From Opisthocomus hoazin (taxonomy: Eukaryota > Chordata > Aves > Opisthocomiformes > Opisthocomidae): 64,000 nucleotides of DNA. A model generated the notes under the pieces. It did no database searches, was not told the DNA's origin, and was given only the letters and a program-made list of their open reading frames with translations. Shown here piece by piece: positions 11,901 to 25,900 of this stretch (positions are counted from its first letter, which is position 1; each line of letters begins with the position of its first letter). The stretch lies in contig NC_134454.1 in the NCBI RefSeq assembly GCF_030867145.1, forward strand, positions 64,338,308 through 64,402,307, written 5' to 3'. The position numbers and the translations under genes were made by a program.

Positions 11901-14900
11901 GTGTAACCGTTATCTAGGCTTACCATGTTTAAGAACTGGAATTTATGTCTTCAGTGTTATATTAAATAAATAAACAAACAGATGGAATTAGGCTTCTGTA
12001 AGCGACTGAAAATTTGTTTTCCAACTCAAGTTTTACAGAGGAAAATTCCTATTCATGAAACACTCAGAAAGCGTGACCTCAGCTAGGTCAATATGATCAA
12101 TTCCAGCCTCTTCTGAGCAAAATCAAACATTTCCCAGGCTATGCCCAGTGGTTTCCTTCACAACCATCTAAAGCTGAAAGGCAGGGCAGCTCTGTGAAAA
12201 TAGTTTAAAGCAATAGACAAAAGACAAGAGTTAGCTATTCCCTTGGCTATTCTGAGATTAAAAGCTGATACAACACATGCAACAGGACTCCCATCTTCAG
12301 TATAGAACTGACCATTAAAGGTTTGGAGGCTTTTGTGCCCTGTCTATTCGGTAGCACATGACCACCTTGCTGCACTGGACCCCCTCTCCAAGGCTGCTGA
12401 CACACAGTATCATAACTTTCTTCTATCGAAGTCAGACCAACCATGAGAAAAATGATAACACTATGATGTATCCACAATAAGTACCAATACAAGCATGACA
12501 ATTTCTTGCTCACCAATCACTATTCCTAAAGGTAAATTCCTACTTCAGGATGGAAAAAGATTAAAAAGTCAAGAGTTCTCCATCAGGTACAGGAGACTAA
12601 TGAGATCTGCATGTCAAAAGCTAACCAAAAGTGCCACAAAATGGGACCATACGCCCAGAGTAAATGAATGTACACCACACACATGAAGAGTACATGGAAA
12701 ATACATTAGCGCATACAGCACATAGGTCAGTGTGTGCTTCCTTGGTAACCGCAATTATCTGTTAAGTAACTTCTCTCTCTTTTCACTGTTATCTGCACTC
12801 ATTTCTCTCTCAAATGCTCAACATAAGTTTTATTAATTGACTAAAGGAATAATAAATACAGGCTCTGAGGAACTCCCAGGGCCAGGAGACAAAATAATTC
12901 AAGGTACTAAAGTGAACATGTACTCTTTTGAAGCAAGTATCTTCATTTCAGCTGAAACAAGACAGCCAGACTTCCTTTAACATGCATGCTTTCAATACAA
13001 AAATCAATACTTGAAATTTTAGCAAGAAACTGACACCACCCAGCCAAGATGGCTCAAATTTCTCCTGTCCTGTTCTTGTCAAACTAAAGGAAGCTTGAAT
13101 TTCAAATCCAATTTTGCGTTTTCTTCTGTTTATAGGAGGAAAACAAACATACTATTGGAACCTGTTTTAGAATAAAACCAAATCAAGTGTTACAGATTTA
13201 CGGAAATTGTTTTAAATGATCGTGTTAAAATAAATTCCCTCGCTATAAATGCAAGACCAACTGATATTGTACATTTGTTGCTAATCACACAACAGTATCT
13301 CTCAGTTATGTTTCAGAACACTGAGGTTTCTTAGAAGCACTTTTTCTCAATAGCAGCCATGCCACAATATGGACAGTTGAGGATTTGGTTGCCTCTTTAA
13401 AAGTCAACAGACTCAAAACATTCATGCATTCAAAAAGCCTAATAAGTCAACAATGCAATGAAAGAATAACTGTTAAAAGGGATAAGCTAACTTTGCCTTT
13501 AGGAACTAATTTTGATCATTTTTTGGTAATGTTCACCTTTTTAAAGTATCAACTGTAAATACACAAAATAAAAATAAAACCAGACAATCACAAAAAGCTG
13601 TCTAAAATTGTGAAATATGCAAGTGCCTCATAAGTTCAAAATTTGCATTTACCATAGATAATTATTTAATAAACCACACTTCCTGGCAGTGTGCCACAAT
13701 CCACCTCTTCAGGGAACACCAGAAGAATGTATGACGATGATGTGGTTGGTCCCTTAGTTATCTGAAAAGTACATTGTGAGCGTTACTTAATAATTCTTAA
13801 GAGGGGATTTAGTTATGAGGTTTTGGAAAGCGAATGGAAATAGTTCAGCTGTTCCTCCTGTTCAAGAAAATCTGCATTAACATTTCTCCATTTTTTAAAG
13901 CAGAGGTTTTATTTGCTTGTTTTGTTCATTGTAGTTCATTGTCTGTTGGTTATATTAAAGTTGCCAATGAAAGGTTTTACAAACCACCTCTTCACATCTT
14001 CACACATGAAAGACTGGGGACTCTTCTACCGGCTGCACGATCCCTACCCAAAATATGCAAGTCCTCAGTATTTATTCATGCTTTTAAGATAAAAGTGACT
14101 TCAAATGAGCTGCTTTAAGAAAAAGGAGCTGCATGGCTATGTGTGGTGGACATTCAATGAAATGGAGCATCCACCCTTTTGGCTCCTGCAAGACATATAG
14201 CTTCTCCAATATTCAGTCATAAATAACTATACATACATACACTCATACAACCAAAATGTATAAATCCCAGTTAATGTAACAGGTACAGTGTGATCCCTGG
14301 TTTTATAATCAGCACATGTCCTCCAGTCCCATGCCCATGCATCTGCAGTGGACAGACAAGTACTTAGTTCTGCTGCCTGGTGGGGCTGTTGAGTCCTCAC
14401 CAGTGAGGAAGTCGGGGCAGGATACAGTTCACAATTCATCCAGTCCAGTGCCCTCTCTCTGCACTGATGGGCCTCAAGAAAGAGAGGAGATGGGAATGAC
14501 AGGCACCACCACATTATTGCATAAAACAAAAAAAAATCATAAAAGAGGAAAAATAATGGAAAACATGCCAATTTAAACCCATGAAATGGAAAAATTTCCC
14601 AGAGATTAAGAGGGAAAGGGTTAACTACAAACCTACACATTGAACTGTTGTGGTGACCCTCACATTAAGGTGAATATTCAATGAATATTTCCATCAGAAC
14701 TTCAGTGAACGTTAGCACTAATGAGGAAAAAGTTGGTTTTAAAACAAAACAAAACAAACCCCATAAACTGTTCTTAGAAACTGGAGATAGGAAACAGACA
14801 GTCTGGTCAGTCTAGGTCAATGCAAGACTGCTCGTTACAGCATTGCTTTCTGAACTAAGCATCCTATTTAATTTTATCATCTCTGACTAAGGAAATTTTT

Positions 14901-17900
14901 GGTATTTGACAGGAAACAGTTCCAGAGAAAATAATTCCAATTCACAAAGTAACACTGACACACAACGCACACTTTCTTCATTTCTTCCTATATGACCTTG
15001 CTCCTTTGACCTCATTTCACCACTGTTTAACAAAGCCACTAAGAGTAGTTCTGTCTTCCACACAAATCATCCCACTAACCCTTTCATCCTTTTGACACCT
15101 TCTTCTTAATTCCTTTGATTCTGTCAACATATTTTCATAACAGGTACCTTAAACTGCCTGCAATTCAACCAAAGGTAAATTTACTCTGGGACAGAGAGGC
15201 ATGTTGTAAAACAGGGAAGAAACACTTTTTCTTTCCCCCCTTTCTTGGTCCATAGAATATTTTTGCAAACTACTGGACTATCTTTTTTCATTACTACCTG
15301 AAACTCAGATCTTATATATTTTTCCATTTCTTTAAATATTAACAGGTTTTAGGTTTCTCAGACCCATTTGCTTTTTAGTTTAAACTGCATAGCTGCATAG
15401 TAGTAAACAACATTTTTCAAGATAAAACTCAGTACAGTGTGGTTCCTGCTGATATTTAATTTGGAAGGCTTGATGCTGAATGAGGGATAATATTATGTTT
15501 TCTATCTCTGCTGGTATTTTCTTAGAAGATTCTTGTCCTGAGAAATGATATATTAGTTCTGCACAAGAGTGAACTGTGATTTCTAAAAAATTATTCATAA
15601 AATCATGTAAATTATGGTCAAATAATACTTTTTTCACATGTCCAATCAAACAAAATTAAGACTCTGTGTGTGTATGCAAGACTCAAAATACATCTCAGAA
15701 GTTAACTATGTAACAAGCAATCACATTATTATAAATATTACATATCGTAAAAACTGCAACACACAGCCACTTGCTTCTATAATATTTTCCAGATAATGCA
15801 TGTGTTTACAAACTTAACTGTTCACATGTTTAAATAACTATCTACCTTGGGCTGGAACAAACCAATAGGGTCTTCCAGCTGAGCTGAGCAAAAACATTAG
15901 TACACAGACAAATAAGTGACAGGGAGCCAAAACAACTTCCCTCTAAAGGCAGAAACTCATTTAAGCATACGAAAAAACCATAATCATTAGGGAAACGAGT
16001 TTATCTCCTGTTTCTGAAAGGATATAATAAATAACAGATACAACTACAGTGTGGGCCACGTCCAGGAAATCTGTGAGGTCTCTTGGACCACACACTCCCT
16101 CTGGAAAATCACACGTAGTAATGATGAAGCAACTAACCCACTCAGGGCAATGCTCAGATCATTTACACATGGCTCGAAAAGTAGAGACATTCACCAAATG
16201 GTTGCCAGCACCTCAAGAACAACTACCATTGCCAGACTGAACACTGGCTATCCCAGGGGCATCTGAGGATGCAGGAATAGCTACAGGCCTCTGCACAGGC
16301 TTGCACCCCCAAATAATTCCAATGCAACACGAGAAACAAATTCATTTTTAAACAAAAGTCTTCCATTGACCACTTCATTTGTTTTTTTAAACTTCAAGAT
16401 GCAAAGGCTTTCAGAACTGCAGAGCGCTCTGAGCCACAGCCAGCAACCACAGCAGTGGGGATCATCTTGTGCCAGCCTACAAGTTACAAACATCCAAACC
16501 TCCATGCAAAAAGAAAGGGAAAACCAGCCACTTCCCGATCATGTTAAATTACAGGAGAAGGAATATCAAATTTTTCATTCAACGGTTGCTTCTCCTCCAG
16601 CTGGCTGACAGGTAAAGAATATCGGCCCTTTATTAAAAACCAAATGTACCCTATCTTCAAAACAAGATAGATTAAACATGAGCCATTCGAAAACTTGGCT
16701 CTCAGCAGAGGGAGGGACCAACTACTGAATCATTTATTCCACTGTGAGAGCATGCGAAATTCATAGAAAAAAGGCAAAAAATAGAAGAAAAGGAGCAAAC
16801 TTCTGCTGCATAGATAGGTTTAGGCTGACTATAGCCATATATAGTAATTTTCCCCTTTAAATCTTTATCTCAGTCAAATGAAGACACACATACACACAAA
16901 AAACCCTGACATAAAGTATGCATGGAAAAAATAAGATTCAAAGCTTAAAATGTGGATAAGCCTCTACTCAGTAACGACAATGCTGAGCAGCAATTTTCCT
17001 TCCTCTTGGTTCATAAACAAACACTATTGCTACATTACTCAATCATTAATGGAGAAATGGCATGCACATGTTAAAACAAAAGAAACATTTAATTTGAACT
17101 AGTGAAATCCAGACATACTAGGACATATAACTCATCCAGGATTGAGCAATTTAGAGTTATATGCAAAAACAGAACAGTAGTGTACAGCAAAGAGACTTTA
17201 GGAAGTTGCCAGTTGTGAACAGCAGATAGAACCGGTAGGTGGACATGTTTGTTATTTTTTAAATAGGACACTAGCTTCACTGTAGGACCAGCAGACTATT
17301 TCCATCATCTGGTAATGAGATAAACACAGATTAAGAGGTATGCTGCTTGCTTCTCAGAAGCAAAATTGAGATGTTCGTGGCGCTCCAAAGACAACAGAGG
17401 GCTCCTTGCCGTAAGCAACAAAGCTCACAGCAAACTACTGGGGAGAAAGGAGAGAGCTGCAGGTTTTGCCCAGAGGAGCCCAGATTTCAGGGTCCGTCAG
17501 TTGAGCCCTTGCATCCTGCCCTTGCACAAGGACAATGCCCAGCGCACAGGACTCTTCTAGATGCCTGTGAATATGTAGCCAGTGTTTATTTGTTACTATT
17601 TCATGTAAAGTTTTTAGCTATTCTTATCAGTTACAGTTTCTTTAGAAAAAACAAACGCTTGATGTTACCTGCTTCCTCTCTGAATAAGGAGATACATAAT
17701 GACGTTTGAGCTTCTCAGGCTTTGCAGGAAACCACGGGAAACTAACACGAAAACAAAACACTGTTTTCTAAAAAAGAAAAGGGAAATAAGCTTTATATTT
17801 TTGAGAATTCGACTGAGGAGGGGCACATAACGGTGTAAGTTAGCCCACAAAAAAGTAAGAATGGGGTAATTTTGTCTCCCCCTAGATTGCAAACTGCTTC

Positions 17901-18090
17901 ATCATGCTACTCATTGGGACTGTAATTGCCCATTCTTTATTTATCAGACTAACATCTTCATGAAATGGCCCATAACATCTGAGGATTTTAGAATGTGGAG
18001 TATATTACGTGTGTTTGCAAAGATGGCTACACATATACTGATCCCCTCAGACTATGAATGATGCCTCAGCCCAGACAGACAGACACAGGT
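8991..18090. other. gene-poor stretch, intron-like
   Basis: No recognisable gene or repeat family is seen. Open frames of 60-140 codons occur on both strands (for example 14227-14640 and 15380-15649, minus) with no recognisable domain. Some have splice-like borders, but such matches are expected by chance in AT-rich DNA. Confidence 0.5.
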
Positions 18091-18110
18091 CTCATGCACT
18101 GGATTTTAAT
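18070..18110 (-). terminator. candidate poly(A) site for the 18.2 kb exon
   Basis: On the minus strand ATTAAA (18110-18105) comes about 95 bases after the TGA of the candidate terminal exon. It is followed within about 20 bases by a TGTGTCTGTCTGTCTG run, the usual layout of a cleavage signal with a downstream GU-rich element. Confidence 0.4.
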
Positions 18111-18205
18111 TCACCAGTGCTTATAAATAACCTTTCACATTATCAGATACAGAATAACACAACTAAGTAATGACAGTATTGATTTTGATCAGTCTCTGTC
18201 TTTGT

Positions 18206-18302
18206 TCAGTCTTTCCGGTAGAGGAAAGCACACTGGAAGGAGGCATATTTGTTTTCCAAATCATCTGGCTTGTATGATGCAAATCGGAACTCTTCATACT
18301 CA
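18206..18302 (-). CDS. candidate terminal coding exon of an unidentified gene
   Basis: On the minus strand a long T tract ends in TTTCAG (acceptor at 18304-18303). It is followed by 31 sense codons and a TGA (18208-18206) whose translation begins EYEEFRFASYKPDD and ends FQCAFLYRKD. The first base of the exon completes a split codon. A weak poly(A) signal with a GU-rich element follows. The composition, rich in Tyr, Phe, Lys and Asp, is that of real protein rather than translated intron. I do not recognise the family. Another frame of the same segment is also open, so the reading is not unique. An exon-like segment at about 21446-21485 (minus) has a consensus donor and a matching phase, but it lies at the edge of an ancient CR1 and may be chance. 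A gene ending here would fit a promoter at the CpG island to the right, though this conflicts with the simplest LHFPL2 reading. Confidence 0.3.
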
Positions 18303-18310
18303 CTGAAAAA

Positions 18311-21149
18311 AAAAAATGTAGTCAATAAAAAAATATATTCTACTTAGTCACAAGAGCAAGCATGAATGGAAAGTGAAGCCATAAACATCAATGTCTGCAA
18401 ATGCAGGCTGTCCCTTGGCAGAGAACTCTATGGCCACAGACAAGGGTTCTGAATGAAAAACTCCAAATGGAAGATTTGTCAATTGATGATTATTTTTTTA
18501 TGACAACATTAGAACTTCTTGTGCATTTGAGACAATTTCTGACATCTTTAGATGTCGTATAATACAGAATGAGAAAATAGTACCTGACAACTATTATCAT
18601 TATTACTATGATCAAAATTTTAACCATGATTACTGCAGGAGGAAAGGATGACAATAAAGACTTCTTTGGATTCCTACTTAATTAATGATCTCCCTTCCAT
18701 AATCTAATCTCCAAAAGGAGTGTTTAACAGTTTTCTCCTAAAAAGTATGGTCTGGTTACATAAAAACTTAGAAGGAGAATCACTATCATAGGTACTACAT
18801 CTGAGGTCAATGATCTATTGATTGACTGATTGATGGCTAGATACAAGGCCATTTTTCTTTTATTTCTTTTGCAGTATAACTCAACAGCAAAAGGCTAAAT
18901 GAAGAAAAACCATTAAAAATATTTTCTTTGGATTGTTTTCACAGATTGTATCTAAAGTATGAGCCCCTCGGATGTATTCCCTCATTCTCTGGTGAAGAAC
19001 CTTGCATTATTCTTCAGCTAAAGGCAGACTGTTATATGTCTAAACAGAAGCTTCATGTTACCTGACACTCTTCTCAGTATAATCAGTTAATGACATGGCT
19101 GAACCCTTCCCTGTCTCTACAGGTGAGCTATTTCAGTCCAACAGAAGAGCTAGACGACTTTCCTGTCTAAACAGAAAATTCATCATCCTTTATCAATTCC
19201 GAAATACCCAGCTGTGATGCTGTTGACTCTGACTAATTGCATTTAGCACAGCTTTAATAAACCTTAAGAGAAAAGAACTGTATTTGCTATACACAAATAC
19301 ATCATCAGTTCAAATATTTACAGGTATCAGAGGATGATATTTGAATGTGAGAATACTTCTGGGTTCTCCTACCGTTTATTCTTAAGGTAGTCACAAAACA
19401 ACTCTGCTGTAGTAACATTAGTGTTCACTCAGTGTGCAGACATCAAAGTAGCTAGTATATACAAACATCCCAACAACAAAACAGCACTCACAGTTATTTA
19501 CAACAAACTTCAATACTCTCACCTACACAAACCTAAATGCTGCCTTTCCTTCCCCACCTCCAAAGCCACATACTTCAATAAAGCCCACTTTGGTATTTGA
19601 AGTAACCTGTACAGAGTTTCAGTATGCTCAAGCTACTTCAGCTGCAGATGTGGGAACAGACTACAAAGACTCAGGAAGGCACTTCCTAATACCTCCATGA
19701 TCCTTGCCTCTTTAACCCAGCCTCCGCTGCAGCAGCCCAAGATAACCTGGGAACCCAACCACCAGTAATATGGAATGGTCTAATATCTGGTACAAAAAAC
19801 CCCCCACATCTATGGCAGTATATCACTGCCCGGGCTTTCCACCTTCAGGCAGAGTTACGTTCCCCCATGCCTCAGACCACAGAGAAAAGGAGGACAAAAT
19901 TGTTTATTTGGTATTAACAAGAACTGAGCAAACATTTAGGTGGTAAGACATGAAGAAGCCTGCAGATACAGTCTGGAGTGAAAGGCATTGTTAATTTAAC
20001 CCCCACAGTCACTTTGGAAAACCCAGCGAAAGTGTGTTAAATATATTAATACATGACAGAAGAGTAAAGAATGCATGTGCAACACATGTCTGTGTCTTCA
20101 TTAATGCCAGATTACCATCTGGTACAATACCATCTGGTGCAATCACTACGCAATACAAATTTACCCCTGAGCAGGTGCAGACACAATCATATTTCTGACA
20201 AGTTTGCCAGAGCACAGGATGCTGCATTCATGCCGACTCCATGCCAGCTGAAGGACAATGAACAATGCCTGGTCTGGCACTGTCAGCGCCATAGAGACAT
20301 GACAATATCTGACAGAGCAGAAAACCCACTAGTACAAGGTTAATGACAAAATTTCGGCTGATGAGGTATGTTTATGCAAGATGGGTTTTTAATCAGCCGG
20401 TGAGTGCCCTGAAAACACACCATTGAATCAACATTCTAAATCAGCCCAGTAAATCAGTGTCTGCAGAATAGTAACACAGCATCCTCCTCCCTTTAATACT
20501 ACTCTGTCCCCACAAGAGATCTAAGAGCTTTCAGTCTTTTCTCTAACTCTGCAGGGAATTTCACTTATTTTGTGTTCATGTCAGCAGTTAAAATGCATCT
20601 ATAATAGAAGGGAGAAGGGTAAAGAAACAAAAAACATCCATATTAAATACAACTATTAAAAACCAAGTTAGGATTACAGACATTGCTTAGATTGCCTAAA
20701 CAAGACAATATGTATTATCTCATCTGGCAGTTTAGCATGATTGAAATAAAACATAATTTGTAGCTGACGCCAACTGGCAGGAGACAGACAAATGTTCATG
20801 GTAATTTTTGTGTTTTGTTAAAAATGTACTTCTGTCTTAAATTACAAGGAAAATGAATAGGAGGCTTTCGGTCTACAAAGTACAAGATTTGCAGATGCTA
20901 CCCCGAGCTGCTAACTCACAGAAAAATGTGTCTTAAGTTTTTACAACTTAAAAAGACAAATCTAGAATTATGCCAGGTCAAATCTTCTACCCAGTACCCC
21001 CGTTTCCAAGAGCAGCCAAAAGCAGATGTCTGGGGAAGAGGATAAGAATAGTGTGAGCGTTTAGTCACACTTTCCCCATATACTCTCCAGTCTCCAATAA
21101 TTCGCAGCTCAGGGATTTTCAAAGCTGGAGGTCATGCTTATATATTTAA
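18311..21149. other. gene-free stretch
   Basis: AT-rich sequence without recognisable genes. It has short simple repeats only, such as an ATTG-like run near 18817-18835. Nothing else is seen. Confidence 0.5.
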
Positions 21150-21440
21150 TAATCCCCTACAGATTTTTTCTTCCATTCATTTTGCCCAGTCTCCCTTTGA
21201 ATCGGTATAAATTTTCAGTATCCACCACATCCTGTGGAGTTACACAGCTCAATGATATGTGCACAAAACAAAATTCCTCTGTTTGCTGTTCTGAACCCAA
21301 CACCTGCCAGCTTCATTTCCATGCTCATTAGTTTTTGTACTGGGAAAGACAACGAAAAACTGATCCCTATCACCCTCACCATGCCGTTCATATTTTTATA
21401 AAACTATCACCGCATCCCCAGTTGTCTCTTCTCCTCATTA
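21150..21440 (-). mobile_element. ancient CR1/L3-type LINE 3' region
   Basis: The plus strand reads like the complement of an old CR1/L3 copy. A stretch resembling the CAGTCTCCTTTTGAA...TTCAGTATCCACCACATCCTGTGG segment is followed, about 150 bases on, by one resembling ATCACCGCATCCCCAGTTGTCTCTTCTCC. These are the complements of the conserved C-terminal ORF2 region. It is heavily mutated with no open frame left. Boundaries are approximate. Confidence 0.55.
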
Positions 21441-22394
21441 ACTTACCTGTTCTTTGTATGGAAGGTGTTATGCATCACTGAATGTCCTTGCAGTGAACAG
21501 AAAAAACAAAATATGCATTTAGTCCTTCTACTATGGCCTTAACTTCCCTGAATGTTCTTTTTATTCCGCAATAACCTGTTGGCCTTACATACCCTCTGTG
21601 GCAGACTTCCTGGTCCTTGACCTCTTCTCCAAATTCTTTTCTAATCTGCCTTCTTGAGGACATTTAATTCTTTCAGAGTTTGGCCCTTCTGTTTTCCTTT
21701 TTCACACACAATTTTTACTTTTAAAACTAAAGCTACTACCCTACAAAGTACATTTTTCAACAGGCTTTGATTATACAATGAACTAGTATTAATATTACAA
21801 TAATACACAAGGATGGAAGCCAACAGTTTCTTGTGAAAATATTTACCTCCATCACCTGTAAATTAATGGAAAGAGTTGAGGAGAAAGGAGGCTTCCCAAT
21901 GAGCATTAGCATCGGCATGAATTGTTTTTCCTAGTCCACAGGACTACCAGGAGTCTGGGGAATTTTTGTTTCCACAGATTCTTCAATACACATGGCTAAT
22001 TTAAATCACTTGCACTACAAGTAAAATACTTTGTCCTAAAATGTTCTCTTTCCTCTATATTTCCTTCCCTGAAAAAGTTCATTACAAGCAGAAAAAAAAA
22101 GAGTTAAAAATTTCTTCCCTTTTTTTTTAAGGTAAGATTTCCAAAGAACATTTGTTTCAGTATTTTCTGGATCTGTATGATGTGATAAACTATTCTATGA
22201 CCACAAAATGTTAATGTAGAAAAAGGTAGCATGTTTATTGGAGGAAAAGATGATAATTCAAGACAACGAACTGGACAAATGACCTGAAAAAACAATGTAA
22301 TCTTCATTATGAACATTTGCAAGATGCTACAGTTAGGCAGAAATAACCAGCTATAAAACAATCAGTGAGAACAATGTCTTAGAACATGTGTCCT

Positions 22395-22945
22395 TTGATC
22401 CTGGGGGATCACTGCCTAACCATGAAAAAGAGTCACCGTGCAGCAAAAAAGACATGTATCATGTCAGTAAGTATGAAGAGGATCCCATTCCATTTTATTC
22501 AACTTCATTTAAACCTCAAGTGGAGTACAGTCTTAAACTGGACAGAACAAAATAGACATTAAGTAACAGAAGATAACATGAAGAAAATAAACAAAAATAA
22601 CTAATGTAGAGAAAACGGCACCTATGAGGTCAAAGAATTGGGTTTAAAGAAATAGCAGGCTATGATAGCTAAGGAGAAAAACAATTAGGATAGTAAGAAT
22701 AAAAACAATTACTTGCTTTGTCGCAGACAGATGCAGGATGAGCAGTTACGGTGTTGAACTGCAACAAGGTGTGAATTGGATAACATGAAAAGAAATTTTT
22801 CTCATAGCATGATGATGTAAGGGAGACTGTTAATTTCCTAAGAACAAGTCACAGATGACAGACATGCATGATCCTAACCTGAGGCAGATGAATGGACTAG
22901 ATGACTTTTAAGGCCTCTTCCAGTCCTGTTTTTTTATGATATTTT
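22395..22945 (+). mobile_element. ancient CR1 LINE 3' region
   Basis: The last 60 bases (GAATGGACTAGATGACTTTT, then AGGCCTCTTCCAGTCCTG and a TATGAT end) match the CR1 3' end. Further left, AACCTCAAGTGGAGTACAGT resembles the conserved segment that in younger CR1 copies reads as CTGGAGTACTG...CAGTT. The copy is strongly diverged. The left boundary is uncertain, and 22790-22945 is the safest part. Confidence 0.5.
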
Positions 22946-25900
22946 CCTCTGGACCAGAGGCAGCATCTCCTTTTGGTGATTTAAAAAAAAAAAAAAGTGG
23001 GGGAGAGGGAGGAGGAGGGCGGGATTGTTACAAGGCTGCTTTGGAAAAAATGAGGTTACAAGCAACCTGCTCATACATAAAATATTTATCCAGACCCTTT
23101 CCCTGTTCAGCTCCAAGAAGCCTGTGGAAAGGAAGACTAGCAGCCAAGAGCTGGGGAAATTGTGCTGAAAGCATGGATTTCTATCCTCTGACCTTCCCCA
23201 GGCATTCTTTAAACGTGGCTTGGAAGTAGATGCATAATATGCAGAGTACAGTACATACATGCATGCGCGACACTCCTGATGCACCCTGGAAGCAACAGAC
23301 TGCCCATCTGCAATGCAATGCACGCAAAGTGCAACAGAAAAACAAGGTAAACTCTGCTTATGTGGGCTGGTCAAGTGCCAATGAATTCTAACATTCCTAA
23401 GGCTCTGTTTTACACCGGACTTTCACTCTTTCACATTAACATGCCCCATTCTTGCATTGAGCAAGCTCAGGAAAGGCTGGATATTTCTGCACTCCAAATT
23501 TGGCTGCGATGAAAGGCAAGCTCTAATTCAAGCTGTCAGGGCTGTCATGGAATGTGATCTGGGTCACATAGATATAAAGATTGGTTGAAGGTAATTACAC
23601 TGATTTTATGCAGTCATGATCATGACTAACGACTGAATAAACATGTATGCACAACACAAACCTCATGCACATTTCTGCAAACTGGATACCTCTGCTAAAT
23701 TATCTAGCATCTCAAGCAGAGCAACCAGCTGGGCAGTCTGTGGAAAATCTTGCACGCCAGCTGTCATGTACTATGTCTGTTAGTAGCTTAAAGAAAACTT
23801 AAAACAGAGAGAAAAATGAGATGTTTGTTAACTCTTGAAAGGTAAACCATACCAAATCAACACTGTCCTGAGAAAAATCAATACAGAGAGAGCAGACATA
23901 ACATTACATAAAACTTTCTATTGAGCATAAACCTATAAGTTCATTATCATGCCAAACTCAGCCCACCACTTGACTTTGAACTCGTAAGTTAACAGTTTTC
24001 TAAGAGCACAAAAACAAATCCACAAATATGACTGAATTTAACATCAACATATGTGCAACTAATCTCAACACATAAAAACTATAAAAGAACACTTTACCAT
24101 ATTTAGACTACAATTTACATTTGAAATTTTCTTGTAAATTTTAAATTATTCAGACTTGCCTGTGCAGAACGATGCTCAGGTTTTATCAGGTGTCTGTTCT
24201 GAAATAAGAGTAATGATTGCTGAAATTGTCACAAGAACCACGTATACTTACTGCCTTATTTTGTGAAATAAGTGAGTTCCACAGAAAAATGTTGCCATTC
24301 TTTGCACACAAAGAACTTTCTTGAGATGTTCTGTACAAATCTTGCTACAGTAAAATCCAGAAATCTGACAAACTGTGCTCTTATCTGCAGCACCTTCTCT
24401 TTTACAGGTACTTTACTGCAGGAACAGTAACTACATTACAGAACTGCATATATATAACTTATTTAACATGTCAGGAATAAAAGTCCACCATCCCTCTGTA
24501 TGAAAGTATTTTCTGCTACAGCTTTCCCTCCACGAAACTACTGTTTGCACAGGACATATCACAGCAATACGTACATGCTAAGAGACAAAACAAGAGTACT
24601 TAACAATTAAAATAAAACTTCTCTCAAATGCATCTGCCAGCATACAAAACCGGTGCATTAGCACCACCACGCACTTCAGTGATAAAGTCAGGTTTTGACA
24701 AATGAAAGTTCAATGAAAACTCTGAAAAACCTGTTTACAGTGATCCCAGACATAAGCCTTGCAAGCTGCAATTCACTGACCTATGTAAACTGATTTGGCT
24801 TTCAGATAATTTCCCAGTGAACACTATTGCAAAATCTATAAACACAGATGGCACCAACCAGCACCCTATCTGCAGTCTCAACAGAAGATCAAATACAGAG
24901 ACTGGATTTATCCGCCCCACATCACAGGTGATTCTTTCCAAACAGGTTTAAGGGATTATGCCTAGAAGCTGAACCAAGAAACTTCTATCACAGCTACCCA
25001 AAGTCTCAGCCACGCTGAGAAGTCGCAGTACCTGAATGAAGCTGGTTTAAAAACTGTACGGCTCTTAATTAACCAATGCAATATCCAGCTCAGACCAGGC
25101 CCAGTTTGTAATTGCTACAGTTATCATGTCGACCATTTCTATTAGCAGTAAACTTACAAGACTTCTTTCTAAAGCACCACAGCAGAAGAACCCACTTGGG
25201 ATCAAAAAGAATCCTGCAAGATTAAAAGGCCAACAAACCTACAGTCAAACTTTAAAATAAATGTCAACTGTATTATTAAAGCCTATTATACGATTTTATC
25301 TATGCAACTTACAGCTATTCATCTGGAACAGAGTGACAGCATCAATACTGTTATTGGTGAATCACAATACATGAGAATACAGACAATGTTTGCAATGTCA
25401 GGTGTTAGCAAACATGAAGGTCAATTAGTGAACCCTAAAGCTAATTCAAACCCAAGACATTTTCACTGGTAAGGTGTTAGATACCATATCTAAAACATAA
25501 ACCTAACAATACCTCCACAGTCTTCAAGATAATAAGACAGCATTAAGACAAAGTAATTCGAAATAGAGCATTGACACCAATGACAAAGGACGCTGTATAG
25601 CTGCTTCGGCAATATCACTTTGTTAATCCTCTCTGAGCACCAGAAGCTGTATAAAGGTGAAAATGAAAAGAAAGAAAATCAGCTTAAAGTAAGGCTTCCT
25701 TGTGTGTCTGGGATCATTTATTATAGTCCTCTCACTGACTGCAACATAATATGACTTCTCCAAGACATTTTTTCCCCTCTTTTCATAGTATTTCATTTTC
25801 ATGGTTTATCATTCAGTTTCCACGCTTTCACCATGGGCCTCAAAGAAACCCTCAAAGAAAATCCCAACCAACAACATTTAAACGGATATAAATAAGGAAT

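Noticed and set aside
13662..13770. Possible terminal exon on the minus strand ending LPGSVVY
   Set aside because: Only a weak pyrimidine tract, one short frame and no GU-rich element. Within chance for AT-rich DNA.
25158..25213. 56-base exon-like segment on the minus strand
   Set aside because: Good acceptor and GTAAGT donor, but joining it to the 21.44 kb segment gives an immediate stop and no protein family fits.
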